This document shows, piece after piece, positions 36,401 through 48,119 of a stretch of 64,000 nt of DNA. The notes beneath the pieces were generated by a model, which worked only from the letters and a program-made list of their open reading frames with translations, had not been told where the DNA came from and ran no database searches. Source of the stretch: Nymphaea colorata (lineage: Eukaryota > Streptophyta > Magnoliopsida > Nymphaeales > Nymphaeaceae). The DNA lies in the NCBI RefSeq assembly GCF_008831285.2, contig NC_045140.1:20458370-20522369 (forward strand). Reading direction: 5' to 3'. The stretch's first letter is position 1. Every line of letters starts with the position of its first letter. The translations under genes and the position numbers were made by a program.

Positions 36401-39345
36401 GTTTATCTTAGTACTAAATGTATAAGTTGCTTTTACCTGGTAAGAAAAACATTGCCAAAATATTGACAGATAGGCATCTACTTTTGCAAACTAATTTGTT
36501 TGTGGACTCTCCTTCATTCCTCTTTCGAAAATAAAGAGGAAATTTTTTATGATTGGGAATCACACAGATTATGTGATATGACAAAAAATGCGGTTGGTAA
36601 TTGCTATTTATGATTCATACAATGACTTGAGGGCTTGACATTCTTCTTTTGCATTCTAATGTGTCATATTTGGCGATCATATCTGATGAATTAGATTTTG
36701 CAAGATATGTGAAGAAAGGTGTAGCCTGGGAAGAGGGAAAATAAAGAAAAGAGAAAGAAAACAAGAAAAAGAATACGAAGCAAAAAATGGGTAGCAGACA
36801 AGCCAAAATTAATGTAGTTATCATTAGACTAGAGCGAAGCTTAATTAGCCTCTCATGATGAAAACTGAATAAAAAAGTAACTTGATTGCTTAGAATGCAC
36901 CATTGATCTTGTGCCTTTTCTTTTGTATTTGGTATTTGTAGGTGCAAAAACTTGCATCAGTCTATCGACTAAAGAGTGGGTCTCAAGGCTGTGGGAAAAA
37001 AAGGTAGCTGCGTTGTTTGTTCTGTTGTCTCTTGCTAAAGATTGTTGGTATTGCTGTTATTGTGTTATCGCTTCTACTTCATGACATAAACCATTATTAA
37101 TAGTTTATACTTAAAAGAAGGAGTTTTGAAATACTATAGGTAGTATGAGAAATAACAATTTAGTTAAATAATCTGAGCATCTGTTCACTAGTTGGTTTTA
37201 TGTGTATTTTTCTGCTTATTGACTGGGAACATGTCTCTTATAGCTCCAGCCTCCAAGTAGTCCCATACTTATGTTTATCGGTGTTGTCAGACATAGCTAC
37301 TCTGTGTTTAAAAGAGTTTTCGCCAAGCCTTTATATTGAAGAGGTCATACCATTGGAAAGTTTTGGCACCTTGGTGTCAGCTCTGTGCCACCTGGGATGG
37401 TTGTACGTCCTCAAAACTGAGCTGTGATGGCTGTTTCTTACCTTGACAGGGCATTTTGAGCTCCTGGTTTATTGACTGTTGCCTATCCATACGGTCAAAA
37501 GCTTTAGGTGAATATGTTATGACGGACCTCATCAAAAGGGCTGTTCTAACTGACCTGTCCACATCAGCATAAAGGAAAGTAAAAAGGGAAAGAAAGATCA
37601 AAATGAGTAAGGTGGAGGTTTTCAAACTTGTCTCCCTAGACTAACACATCGAAAGATATGACAAGAATCCCTTTTAGTGATTTTTTTTTAACATAATATT
37701 TACTTATTTGGTTCACTTATGTGCTTTTAGTGTGTCTTGTTAGTGTCTCCAATCGATAGTGATTAAGATACCTCCTGACACAAGTGGAACCCTTGGGTCA
37801 TTCTCACCTCCTGAACTTCTGAGCCACTCTGAGCCACTCTGGCATCAGTATACATGCAAAGAGAGTGGGAAGAGTGCCCATTGATGGAGGCTACTGCTTA
37901 TTCCAGATCAAATAGTCTGTGTCCTGGATGGCATTCTCTCTCTGTCTCAGCTACACAAGTGTTTGCTGGGAAGCAGGTCGGGTACTAGTTTTGCCAGTAT
38001 AAACTTGGCATATGTCTGCTGACATAATCAAGAACATAGGACCTCATGTATTATGTATTAATTTTGAGCTTAAGCATAATCGGGATTTGAAGAAGGAAGC
38101 TATTCCTGATTCCTATCTTCAAGTTTGCTCTTACAGATTTTTTTATCCATGGTTGGACCATTCTGACATGTCTTGATTTTTTTTAAAGGTTTGTGACTGT
38201 GACACGAACTGGGCATACGACATTGCCATCCTCAATTGATGAAGTTCGCTTAGAAAGGGTATGTGGTTGTGACTTTGCCATCTATTTTGCTGCGATTTTC
38301 ATGTTTGTGCTTGTTAATGATGATATCACTTTGGCTTCCTTCTTGTGCCCTCACCATACCTTTATGGTAATTTATCACCATCTCATTCATTTCTGCTTTT
38401 CTTTGCTCGCTCTTTTGTTTATTTTCTCACCTGAGACCATCAAAATATTTAGCTAGGGTATGACATGCTTCTTGTTTATTAACTTCTTTCCTGTCTTATT
38501 TGATATGTTTTACTGCATAGCAGTACGTTTCTTTCCTAGCTTACAGATGAATAAAGGAGGCAAACTTTCTGTAGCTTTTACTGACACACTGGGAAACTGT
38601 AGCTTGTCTACTGAATAGAATTCAAATTGATGATCGTGGTATCATGTCTGAAGCACATTTTCTGACCATCATTTTGTTCTTTCAGATGTTGGAATTTGGT
38701 AAACAGTATAATAATCAACACAATAAGGAGAAACTGAAGGGTGTGACATCCAGGGACCAGGCAACAGCAAACAAATTTTCTGAAAGTGTGGTCAGATCAT
38801 CCGAAGGTCGAAAAAGCAAACCTAGAAAGCAAGCTGGAAGGCAGGAGTATGGATATGCTAATGGTAAGCGTATGTCGTTTGTTGCAAGTGGTGTGATGCA
38901 AATGGATGGTCATCCTCAGGAGCCAAGCAGTCCTTTGGAGGACAACGTTTGCACAGAGACCAAGCAAGTTACTCCCTCTGCGCAGTTTGGTGCATTTGAG
39001 ATGCACACAAAGGGCATTGGATCCAAGCTCATGGCAAAGATGGGATATGTGGAAGGGGGTGGCTTAGGCAAGGATGGAAAAGGTATAGCTGAACCCATCG
39101 AGGCTGTTCAACGCCCAAAGTCACTTGGGCTGGGAAACGCCATTCCTGCAGCCACTTCCGGTGGTGAACTCCAAAAGATTGGCACATTTGAGCGGCACAC
39201 GAGGGGGTTTGGTTCGAGGATGATGGCAAAGATGGGGTTTGTCGAAGGCACAGGCTTGGGTAAGGATGGCCAAGGTATACTTGAGCCTTTGAGTGCGAAA
39301 AGGCGACCAAAGAATCTGGGCCTGGGCTCACAAAAGACTCGTTAA
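33413..39345 (+). CDS. R3H plus double G-patch RNA-helicase cofactor-like protein (8 exons, 736 aa)
   Basis: Coding exons: 33413-33515, 33930-34060, 34301-35216, 35710-35903, 36319-36393, 36942-37003, 38189-38258, 38686-39345. All introns are GT-AG and phases join to 2211 nt including the stop. The first in-frame ATG is at 33413. The N-terminus is Gly/Arg-rich. Exon 3 encodes a long acidic region with runs of D, E and S. Residues about 449-517 look like an R3H domain ([18 protein letters not shown] to [12 protein letters not shown]). Two G-patches follow at about 621-667 and 685-732 ([18 protein letters not shown] and [18 protein letters not shown]), each with GLGKDGxGI. R3H plus G-patch is the layout of yeast Sqs1/Pfa1, which activates the DEAH helicase Prp43; Arabidopsis At3g09850 is a likely counterpart. 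Nuclear RNA processing or ribosome biogenesis is inferred. Confidence 0.88.
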
Positions 39346-40910
39346 CATGTCCAAATCTGTATGTTTGTTCCATGGGCAAAGATGATGACCTCTAACCATG
39401 TAAAGGGAAAAGCCCCTAACTGGTTTCTGATGCTGATTATCCTGCCGTATCATTCCTCGTTCCCTCACAGATTGGCGGCCATGGATTTCACTTTCCAAGG
39501 TAGCTGCTGGTGATGGGCATGTTAAGTGTGATTCAACCGGTGCTCCATCCGCCTTCAACGATCATATATAATTTGTCTTTTACATTGTTGGTACGGCTGT
39601 ATATTCAATCATCCTACCCTCTTCTCTTAGTTGCGACACCATAAGGCATGTATTATCAACTGATCCGTTCACTTTCAGCTGGAAATCAATTTCTCAATTT
39701 ACGGCACTTCACTATCGCTGGCTTAACCATCATCTTTTCCTTCAGCAAATTGCTGGAGGCTTTCTCATGTTGTTGCAAACGTACGGGGGTTGATGTTGTT
39801 GAGAAATTTTCAATGGACGTGGAATCTTGTAAGATAGTTATCCCCGGATGAGTTCTCTGATTACGTCTCTCTTGATTTGCGATATGCGCGGCGGGGAGTT
39901 TTTTTTTTTTCCTTTCCCTTGAATTAATCATCTTAAACAGTAGCAGCAAAAAATAAAAATAAAAATAATATATATATATATGTATATATATATAACACGG
40001 TCTATCTCCTCATTTCTTAATTTCCCATACATATGTTCTCCGATTTCCTAATTTCTCTTAAATATGTATATTCCAACACCCTTGTGGTTGCATCTTGCAT
40101 GTTCAGGTGTCTGTAAGGCCCCCGACGACATAAAGAAAAAATAATTGATTCAAAAGAGAATAAGCTACTAAGTGCTTATACGCAGCAAGCAAAGACACGA
40201 GGGCGAGTATGGCGATCCCCGTCCATTTAAGCCATAACGCCATAGAAAAGTTATTACAACAGAAAGAAGGATTCAGGCCTGGCTGATGTCATGAGAGTTA
40301 AGCAATAACATGGCATATATGTATATATAGTTCTGTGAAATGCAAACTAAGAATGACAATGATGTTGGATGAATCTAAGAAAAATATAACCTTAAAGCAA
40401 CCTATAGCTTATCCATTCTGGAAACCGAAGGGTTAAACTGTGAAAAGGGCAGAATAAAGTTTGATCTTCACCAATTACGCTAATCCGCTAATCCTTGGTT
40501 TTCCTAACTCAGATCCTTGCTCAAGTTTAACTGAAAAAACATGCCCAACAAAAAGTTCTTGCTTTTATAAATAATGATTCCGGTAAGCTCGCCGCATTAG
40601 CAAATCCAAGATGCATCAGATATTGAATAAAATTTTGAAATTCTTGAATGCACCCATGAAAAATAGATATATAGAAGGTCCATATCAAAGAATTCCTTAC
40701 AGTTTTCAATGAAACGTAGGAGTGAGACAGACAACAATTCAGAACAATGCAAAGAAAATAATGGGGCACATTTAGAAATGTGGGCGACAAGTTAGTAGTA
40801 ACTCATGGCGGTGAACCTGCAGACATTTGTTATCAGGTTGGCGCCGTGGTGAAGGTTATACTGCTTCTCGAACTTACGTATGCTTAGGGGCAGGTTCACA
40901 GCCTGAGATC
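39346..40910. other. convergent intergenic region
   Basis: It holds the 3' ends of the R3H/G-patch gene (+) and the DLNLP-motif gene (-). There is a T run near 39901-39910 and a TA-rich patch at about 39967-39993. No other gene is recognisable. Confidence 0.6.
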
Positions 40911-42746
40911 TCAGAACCAATCTGCGTGAGGCAAATTCAAGTCGGGAAGAATAGCTGATCTACTGCAGTCAGGAAGAGAGGTGCCGCAGGATGTCTCTGC
41001 AGTAGCGGCATTCTCATGAACATGGTCAGATGGCAATGACTCGGTCAAGTTCTCAGCAACATTTGTAAGGAGGGAAGCTGCAGTGGGAGCCAGGACACCT
41101 GGTTGTGCAGGTGATTCAATCTCTGGTGTCACGGAGGGATAAGCGGCGACCTCCGACAGAGGGATGGCCACAACCTTCAGTTCTTCAGGTGCAGGTGGTT
41201 TCGACTGCAAGGCAAAAGAGAATAGTTTGAGGAAGCCCTTCATTAGAATTTAGAACTCAAAACAGCATGCATGTTCATGAACACATTCACAGAAAAGACG
41301 TGCCTTTGAAAGAAGAAAAGTGTCTAAATCAAGTAGATTTCAGTCGCTAGTCCTTGATTTTAATGACATCAACGCTTTTTCCATTACACAAAAATGAGTT
41401 TGTTCTTAGAGAACTACCACAACGAAAAACGCAAACATCAAAAGATCGTGCTCATGAAAGTAAGTTAAGACAAGGATATGCTAACAAACAGAGCAGGGAT
41501 GAAGCATGGAAGGAATGACTGTCCTTGACGCCAGAAAAACTGCGTCAGTGACAGTCTCGCCTCTTCTACGACGCAGCAGCTGCCTCCGGCAAATATAAAA
41601 AAGAAACAAAAAAGACGCAATTGGAACAAAAAAAATAATGATAGTGTATATATATAGAATGGTGTCCAACTTCACCTAACTATCAAACCAAGCTTATTCA
41701 CTTCAACATGATGAACGGTTAAAAAAGAAAAATGAGAAACAGGATTTGTGAGGCCTATCACACTGGGAAGCGATCAAAAGTAGAATAACAAAGAGGGACA
41801 GCAGGAAAACAGATAAAACATGTGAAAAAAAATTCCCATAGCTTTTCTACCACTACTTTCTTCTACATCCCAGTTTTTTTACCATTTAGGACGATGAGAG
41901 AGTGAGTCAAACAAGTTCGAAACACCAACAACTCCTGATCTAACAGGGACATAGCCAGGGCTCTCTCTCTCACTCTCTCTCTCTCTCTGAGGGCAAGCGA
42001 AGAAGTCAATGTCCCTCGCAGGACAAGCCATCCTCCACCCTTCGGCGAATCACCATTGCCGCCATGCACCAAACAAAGAACTTAGCTAATGGAATAGTTG
42101 ACTACCCACGAATAAATCATAAGAAAAAGCATCATAATTTTCGAACCGACTAATAACTAAATTTCGCTGTAACTCGATTTATATCAACGGACAGAGGACA
42201 GGAAACATGACAACAGGAGCTCGTCGGAAGAAACCAAACCTTCACTACGCTCACAGAGGGTTCACCGTTGGCCCTGCTGCTGGACGTCGATGGAGCTTCA
42301 TCTCCAGCTTGATCGACCTTCCGGCTGTTTTGGCTATTTGGAGAATCCTCCCCCTCACCTGCATTCCTTCCGGGACTCGTGTTCCACTCCAAGGGCGAAA
42401 GCGGGCTACCGTCATGACGTCCGGCCTCAACGAGCGTCAATGGCGATGCTGGCTTTGGTGCCCCCTCGTTGATAGCGCCACCGTCGAACCAACCATGCAG
42501 CCTCGGTGTGGAGGGAGAACGGCGTTTTCCGAGTCGTCCCCATCGCAATGCTGGGGACGTGAGAGGTGGTGAAGACGATGGCTTCCCATTCATGAGCTGC
42601 ATGAGCATCTGCGCCACCAGGACGTCGTCCTCCAGCATCCTCGCCACCCACTCGTCCTCCTCTGCTTCCATGGCCTCAGCCTCTGCTTCTCCTGTTCCCC
42701 GCGCACAAAGAGAACAGGTTCTCACTTTCTTTCTCGGATCGCTCAT
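40911..42746 (-). CDS. uncharacterised plant protein with C-terminal DLNLP (EAR-type) motif, 2 exons
   Basis: Exon 1 starts at the ATG at 42746. Its donor is either TCT|GTGAGC (exon ends 42255) or AAG|GTTTGG (ends 42240); both keep phase 0. Exon 2 is 41204-40911, with an excellent acceptor (TTTTGCCTTGCAG|TCG) and stop TGA. The product is 261 or 266 residues. Near residues 30-52 it has EEDEWVARMLEDDVLVAQML, an acidic amphipathic helix, then Ser/Pro-rich segments with LRWGR and SPLSPLEWNTSP. The last 14 residues are AILPDLNLPHADWF, where DLNLP fits the DLNxxP repression (EAR) motif that recruits TOPLESS-type corepressors. A plant family with an acidic WVxxML start, an LRWG-type middle and an LPDLN tail seems related. 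Most members I recall also have a basic Lys/Glu-rich helix between these parts, which I could not find here. Nuclear regulatory function is inferred. Confidence 0.65.
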
Positions 42747-42868
42747 TCAATCGAAGACCTTGAAAGCCAAATAGCAGTATAAGATTGTTCTGCCTCTGCT
42801 TCTCTCCTTCCGCGCACGAGGAGAACAGGTTCTCTGTCTCGCTAGGCCTTGAAAACCAGCATGGCAGA
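42675..42868. repeat. tandem duplication around the start of the DLNLP-motif gene
   Basis: The segment from cctctgcttctcctgtt through gaaagccaaatagcag (about 42675-42776) is repeated at about 42791-42868. The second copy shares the words cctctgcttctc, gagaacaggttctc and ccttgaaaaccagcatggcag. It lacks the block containing the start codon. Confidence 0.75.
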
Positions 42869-43128
42869 ATATGATTTTTCTACGCAATATGACGATAGAT
42901 TGTGATAACGTTTAGCTTATTTACAGATTGGCCGTTTAGAAAACGATAAAGAAACTGGATAATTATCAATCGACTGCTGTTTGCCACCATTCCCTTATCA
43001 GATTCGGCATAAGTCGTCAAAATGAAGAATAAATTCCCGTTTTGCCACTTCTCTCTTAGAGGGTAAAGACCATCTTTTTACATTATCTATAATGAAATTG
43101 TTTAAAAAGTTTTGAAAATTATAAAGGT

Positions 43129-43156
43129 TATATATATATATATATATATATATATA
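43129..43156. repeat. (TA)n microsatellite
   Basis: About 14 TA units at the edge of the first copy of the local duplication. Confidence 0.9.
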
Positions 43157-44315
43157 ATGAGATTGACAGGTACCTTGTCTTTATTTTCTTAATGGAGCGT
43201 TGAATAAGGCATGACGATCTTCTCACCTGATTAAATATTTTTTTAGCATCGAAGACAATTTTAAAAAGGCAGAAACTCAAATGTAGGTCCATGCAAATGA
43301 GTTCGAAGCTTACCGGACTCTTAGAAGGATATGAATTAACGCAAGGCACATATATGCGAGGCCACTTTGCCTAATCTCAATTCACGTTAACAAGGATTCC
43401 TAATTTTATTTCCAACCGATTTAAAAAGATAAAATTCAGTGTGTTATCTAGCTAGGGATGTCAATCTATCCGTTTTGAATCCAACATCTAACCAAACTGT
43501 TCTGACAAAAATCAAATATGAAAAGAGTTTAATATCCGATAAGAAAAAAAGAGATAAGAATCAGATCTAAAAGATATAACATCCAGTCAGATTTTGATTC
43601 AGATGTACATAAATATCTGATCAAATTTCTATTCAGATCAAATTTAGTTTGAAATTGATATCCATGTCCAATGATCTTTGAAAACCAGTCAAATTCAGTG
43701 CACAATTTGGATTCAGATTCAAACATGAACATAAAAACCGGTTTCAAATCGAATTCAGATTGTAAAATCGGATTTATACTCTGTCTTCACCGTCAAGGTA
43801 TATGAATCCAAACCATGGTCCAGATCTTTTGCAAGTTTTGCTTGCAGAAACGACGATTTGGAACTTCTCACAGCTATTACTTGTTCAAAGTAAAAGCGTG
43901 GTAACAACAAGAGAAGTAAAACAGAAAACTCAAAATGTGTAAAAGACAAAACATTGAGGGGGAAAACATTTACTCTCTTCAACAGTAGAATTAACTTTAC
44001 AAAATGAACCCACTTCCGTTTATATAGAGAAAGAGATGGATTGTGGATCTGAATCCATTTATAATATTTGAAACTTTCTATATCCAGTTACAAGTTTTGG
44101 ATCTTGATCCATTTGCTTCTGGCCCAGCATCAAGATCTGAATGAATTTTGTTGGATTCACGTGCACCAGGCATGGTTAAACTAACTTTGCAAAATGAAAC
44201 CCACGTCCCTTTATATAAAGAAAGAGATGGATAGCGGATCTGGATCCGATGGTAATAACAGAATGAGATTTTTCTACGTATATGACGATAGTTGGTGACA
44301 ACCTTTTACTTGTTT

Positions 44316-44540
44316 GTTTACCTCAAGGGGTGGTAGCGCACTGGGCGGTAAGGTGGTCCTGCTCCTTTAACGGATTTGGTTCGAGTCCGTGGAGTGACTA
44401 CTGTCACGTCTCAACGCGTGCTACTCCTGGCCTATAAAAGGGCCCGACGCAGCTCTGTGAAAACTCCGAGGGGCGAGCCCGGGGGGAAGGCCTCTCTTAG
44501 GGGAGGTGGCAATGAACCGCTCACCCCTTAAAAAAAAAAA
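44316..44540 (+). mobile_element. tRNA-derived SINE with 16-bp target duplication
   Basis: The 16-bp word AACCTTTTACTTGTTT flanks the element at 44300-44315 and 44541-44556. The body of about 225 bp has an A-box-like TGGTAGCGCACTGGG at 44331-44345 and a perfect B-box GGTTCGAGTCC at 44378-44388, 33 bp apart as in tRNA-type pol III promoters. It ends in a 12-base A run. The CAAGGGGTGG start resembles plant Au-like SINEs, though family assignment needs alignment. The paralogous stretch at 42899-42932 lacks the insert, confirming the boundaries. Confidence 0.92.
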
Positions 44541-45768
44541 AACCTTTTACTTGTTTACAAATTGGCTATTTAGAAAATGATAAAGAAATTGGATAATTAT
44601 TCAACCGACCTTGCTTCCATCGGCTTCTTTTCCGTTATTCCGGCATATGTCAATTAACGATAAAACCGTTGTGTTTGGTTGAGAGCTATTAGAGATAGAA
44701 GCCCAGATTTGGTGTCGGTACCTTATGTAATTTTTTTTGACTCATCATAGTATCATATTAGATTTTTACCATGGAAGCCAAATTTGAAAGACAAAAACTC
44801 AAATGTAGATCCGTGCAAATGAATTCCAAGCATATTGGGCCTCTAAGCATTTGTATTAACATAAAATGCACGTATGATTTGAATATTTTACTAAAAAATC
44901 AGATCAAATTCAGATTTAAAAAGTGGCATCTGATCAGATTCAGATTCAAACATACATAAATATCTGATTAGATTCACGTTTTACATAAATATTATATATT
45001 CAATGCTCTTACGTTTTGAAAATAGGTCAAGTTCAATTCAAAATTCACATCTGAATTTACATTATAATAGAAAACTCAGATTTAGATCCGATTCAAATTG
45101 TAAAATGAGACTTCATATTCACATTGCTTATATTGGAATTCAAATATGTGAATATCTGAGACCGGATATGATTACGATTATATTTAAATTGAATCAGATC
45201 GATTGAGAAACCCATTCAGCGGATATATTTTAAGAAGGTTCGATCCCCAATGAAAGACAGACCAAGGGATAACAAATGCAAATCGACCGCTAGAGCGTAT
45301 CGTTCAGGTTTTTTATACAAAGTGAAAACCGAAATCCACAGTGGTAATATAAAAAAAATTTATACTGCAATGTTCTTCCTTGCTTTTTATCTTCTTGTTC
45401 GAATAAAGGATGCTCATCTTTTTATCTTCATGGTGGATGGATCCGAGTGAAGGTCCATACCTCATTGGATTACTCATTCTTCACCGTCAAGGTATATGGA
45501 TCCAAACCATGGTTCAGATCTGAATGATTTTTGTTGAATCCAAGTGTACCAGACATGGTTGATATCCATACCCGAACCAAGTATGGACCATTTACTCTGG
45601 TTGCCGGAGCTCCCTCTGCTCCCCTTTGTGGTCTCTGCAACACTACCTCCGTCCTTCCGATCGTCTTCTCCGGCGGGCTGCCGCCCTTTCGGGGTGTTGT
45701 TCAGCGGGTGGCTGTCTCCTGGGTAATTGCTGAAGACGATTTCCCTTTTCCTCTTCGGGTCAGTAGAC

Positions 45769-45815
45769 TCTCTCGCTCTCGCTCTCGCTCTCGCTCTCGC
45801 TCTCGCTCTCTCTCG
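45769..45815. repeat. (TCTCGC)n hexamer repeat
   Basis: About seven units of a CT-rich hexamer, giving Arg-Ser repeats in one frame. The flanking frame is not otherwise gene-like. Confidence 0.85.
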
Positions 45816-48095
45816 TATATTTTAAACAGGAGCATGAAGCCCCTAAAGTTGCCGGATTTGGTCTCAAGAATTGTTGGGCATTGGGCGAATTTGATCAACG
45901 TTTAATGTTATTTTCAGATTTTGTGTCATTTATAGGGCCCGTTTAATGGCCCTGGATTTTTGTAGAGGGAGTATAAAAATCCGTGAATCGGATTCTGTCC
46001 ATGCTCCGTCATGCACAGGATAAAAGACCATGATCTCGAGTGGGAGAGCGCGGATTGTTTTCTACGGGAAAAAGTCAGGCCTTCGTAGGTCCGACTTGTA
46101 TCCACGGGCAAAAGAAGTGCCCGTTGGGCATCCCATTCCATCGTCTCAAGGGGTCTTTCACCCCATCGCAACATTCTTCCGCCGTTCACTACAGTACTCA
46201 TTCACCACAAAACTCACAGTAGTGGTCGCTTTCCCATGGCAGCATCCTCCTTCACGAGGTAGGGCTTCTCTGTCTCTGCCTATGTCTCTCTTTCTTGACT
46301 TGCGTCCCCTTTCTGCCTCTACGTGTATTCTTCTTATTCCTCTTAATCTTCTTCTTCCTCTTCTTCTGTCATCCTCATCCTATCACCGACGAATCTCCCC
46401 CCGTCTTCCTCTTCCTCTTAATCTTCCTGATTTGTATATTTGGGTGTCATATCAGGCTGTTTCTTTGCTAATTCTTGGCAGTAGAGGGAGAATTCTGAAT
46501 TGGGTTGAGAATTTACACTTTTTGGTATTCAAGTCATATAATTGTAATAGTTGCTATATTTTTAAGCTTAAGGAAGTAGCAAGATCGACTCCATCGCAAT
46601 GCCTTTCTTTGTCACAAGATTCCTGATCCTTCCGAATTGACATGTTTCTTTTTATTGTCTGTTTCTGTGATATTTGCTGCATACTGAAACCTAAGAACGA
46701 GTTAGCCAAAACTTGCTTGGATAAATAGGATTTCCTATGAGAGAACGCGTGCTGATTTGATTTTCTGGAATAGGGAGAAGCAATTCTCATACTGAGTCAT
46801 GGAAAACGGAATAGGAATTTTTATTAGCTAAAACAATGGGTCTAGGCTTCAAGAAGGGACGATCGTGAATTTGTGATAAACGTTTTAAAGTTGATCTTTA
46901 TCGTTTCTTAGTTTAATTTCTCGGAGTTATGTGATTTTGAGTTTTCCACGGTAGCTTTAGAGATTTGAAGTTGAAAGCCTGTAGGACCTTTTGATGCAAT
47001 GAGAAGAGGACAAAATGTCAATGACTCTTCCCTCTCTTACGCAATTTTTTTTCCCCTCTCTCTCTCTTTAATAGAGCGTTGCTCTTTAGTTGCTTAGCAA
47101 AGAAGCAGAAGACCTCACTTACTGAATTTTTTGTTTATCTATGACATATTTTAACTAGGATTTTTAGAATCTGTTGTTTTTGTCAACTTGCAAATTAATG
47201 TAAAATCATAACAGAAATCTTTGATGTTCTGGACCAACTTCACCTTCACTACGTGCATGGTGAGAAAAGGTTATACTCAAACTAAATTTTGCGTTTCCTA
47301 GGATCTTCTGTCTATCCGAGCCAATACAATGGCGTTTGGACATACTTGATGGGACATATGGGATAGTGGAGGTCCTTATGTGAACTTTATGATGATTTCT
47401 AGAGTATAAGAATGTAGCTGTAAAACATGAGAAGATGAAGGAATGTGTGGATAATTTGTTACTGTACCAAAAATCTCACGGTGGAAATTCAGAGGCTTTG
47501 GCAGAGCGAATCCTAGTGTGTGGAAATTGGTTGAAGTTTCTTTACTTCTCAAATTGTAGATAACTATTGATATTATGAATGATAAGCATACAAGCAGAGG
47601 TGCAACCAGAAAATTTATTTGGGGGACGGCTTCTCATTTTCCAAAGAAATTTATGTCAATGTTTGTTGTAAAAAAATCCAGCAGGACAGGGTTGCCTCTG
47701 CCCATGCATCCAAACAAGATCTTTTCTTCTTAGTGATAATGAAGCTGATTCGATCAACTTGTAGAGAATCCTTTTCAAAGTCTACTATGAAAGTATTAGT
47801 CTTCTCTATGTTGTTTTCGGTCACATTAAATGTGCCTTGCCAGGATTTGAGCATCCTCTTCCCCTTAATCTTGGTTCCATTTTCATGGATCTTTTTCTTT
47901 TTTTGGCATTAGAGAATTTGTACCCATAGAACAATGTAGCCTGGTCATGTTAAAATTATGAGCAAAGTCCTGCATAGTGGAATATTCAGTTATATGACCT
48001 TGAATGTTTGGACGATATACAAAAGGGGCTTCTCTAAGACAGATGACTCAACACCACGTGATGCTTTTATTGTGAGTAGTATGTGTGTGCTGGTT

Positions 48096-48119
48096 TATAT
48101 ATATATATATATATATATA
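48096..48119. repeat. (TA)n microsatellite
   Basis: About 12 TA units in intergenic or possibly intronic sequence. Confidence 0.9.

Larger units (their letters stand above)
42863..45520. repeat. diverged local segmental duplication, 42.9-43.8 kb and 44.3-45.5 kb
   Basis: Collinear matching landmarks occur in the two blocks: atttttctacg...tatgacgatag (42869 and 44271), gataaagaaa(c/t)tggataatta (42946 and 44579), aaactcaaatgtag (43273 and 44796), cataaatatctgat (43609 and 44956), and tcaccgtcaaggtatatg (43787 and 45481). A smaller duplication is nested inside: caaaatga(a)acccac with agagatggat at 43999 and 44190. Confidence 0.75.

Noticed and set aside
41481-41675. Possible middle exon of the DLNLP gene
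   Set aside because: Open in one frame with an acceptor-like GGCAG, but the peptide is hydrophobic or unrelated in every frame, and direct splicing of the flanking exons keeps the frame.
45236-45247. GGTTCGATCCC B-box word
   Set aside because: No A-box at the right distance, no tRNA fold and no A tail.
45531-46626. Overlapping plus-strand frames of 124 and 198 codons
   Set aside because: They arise from hexamer repeats and CT-rich sequence; no domain or family likeness, and ATG contexts are weak.
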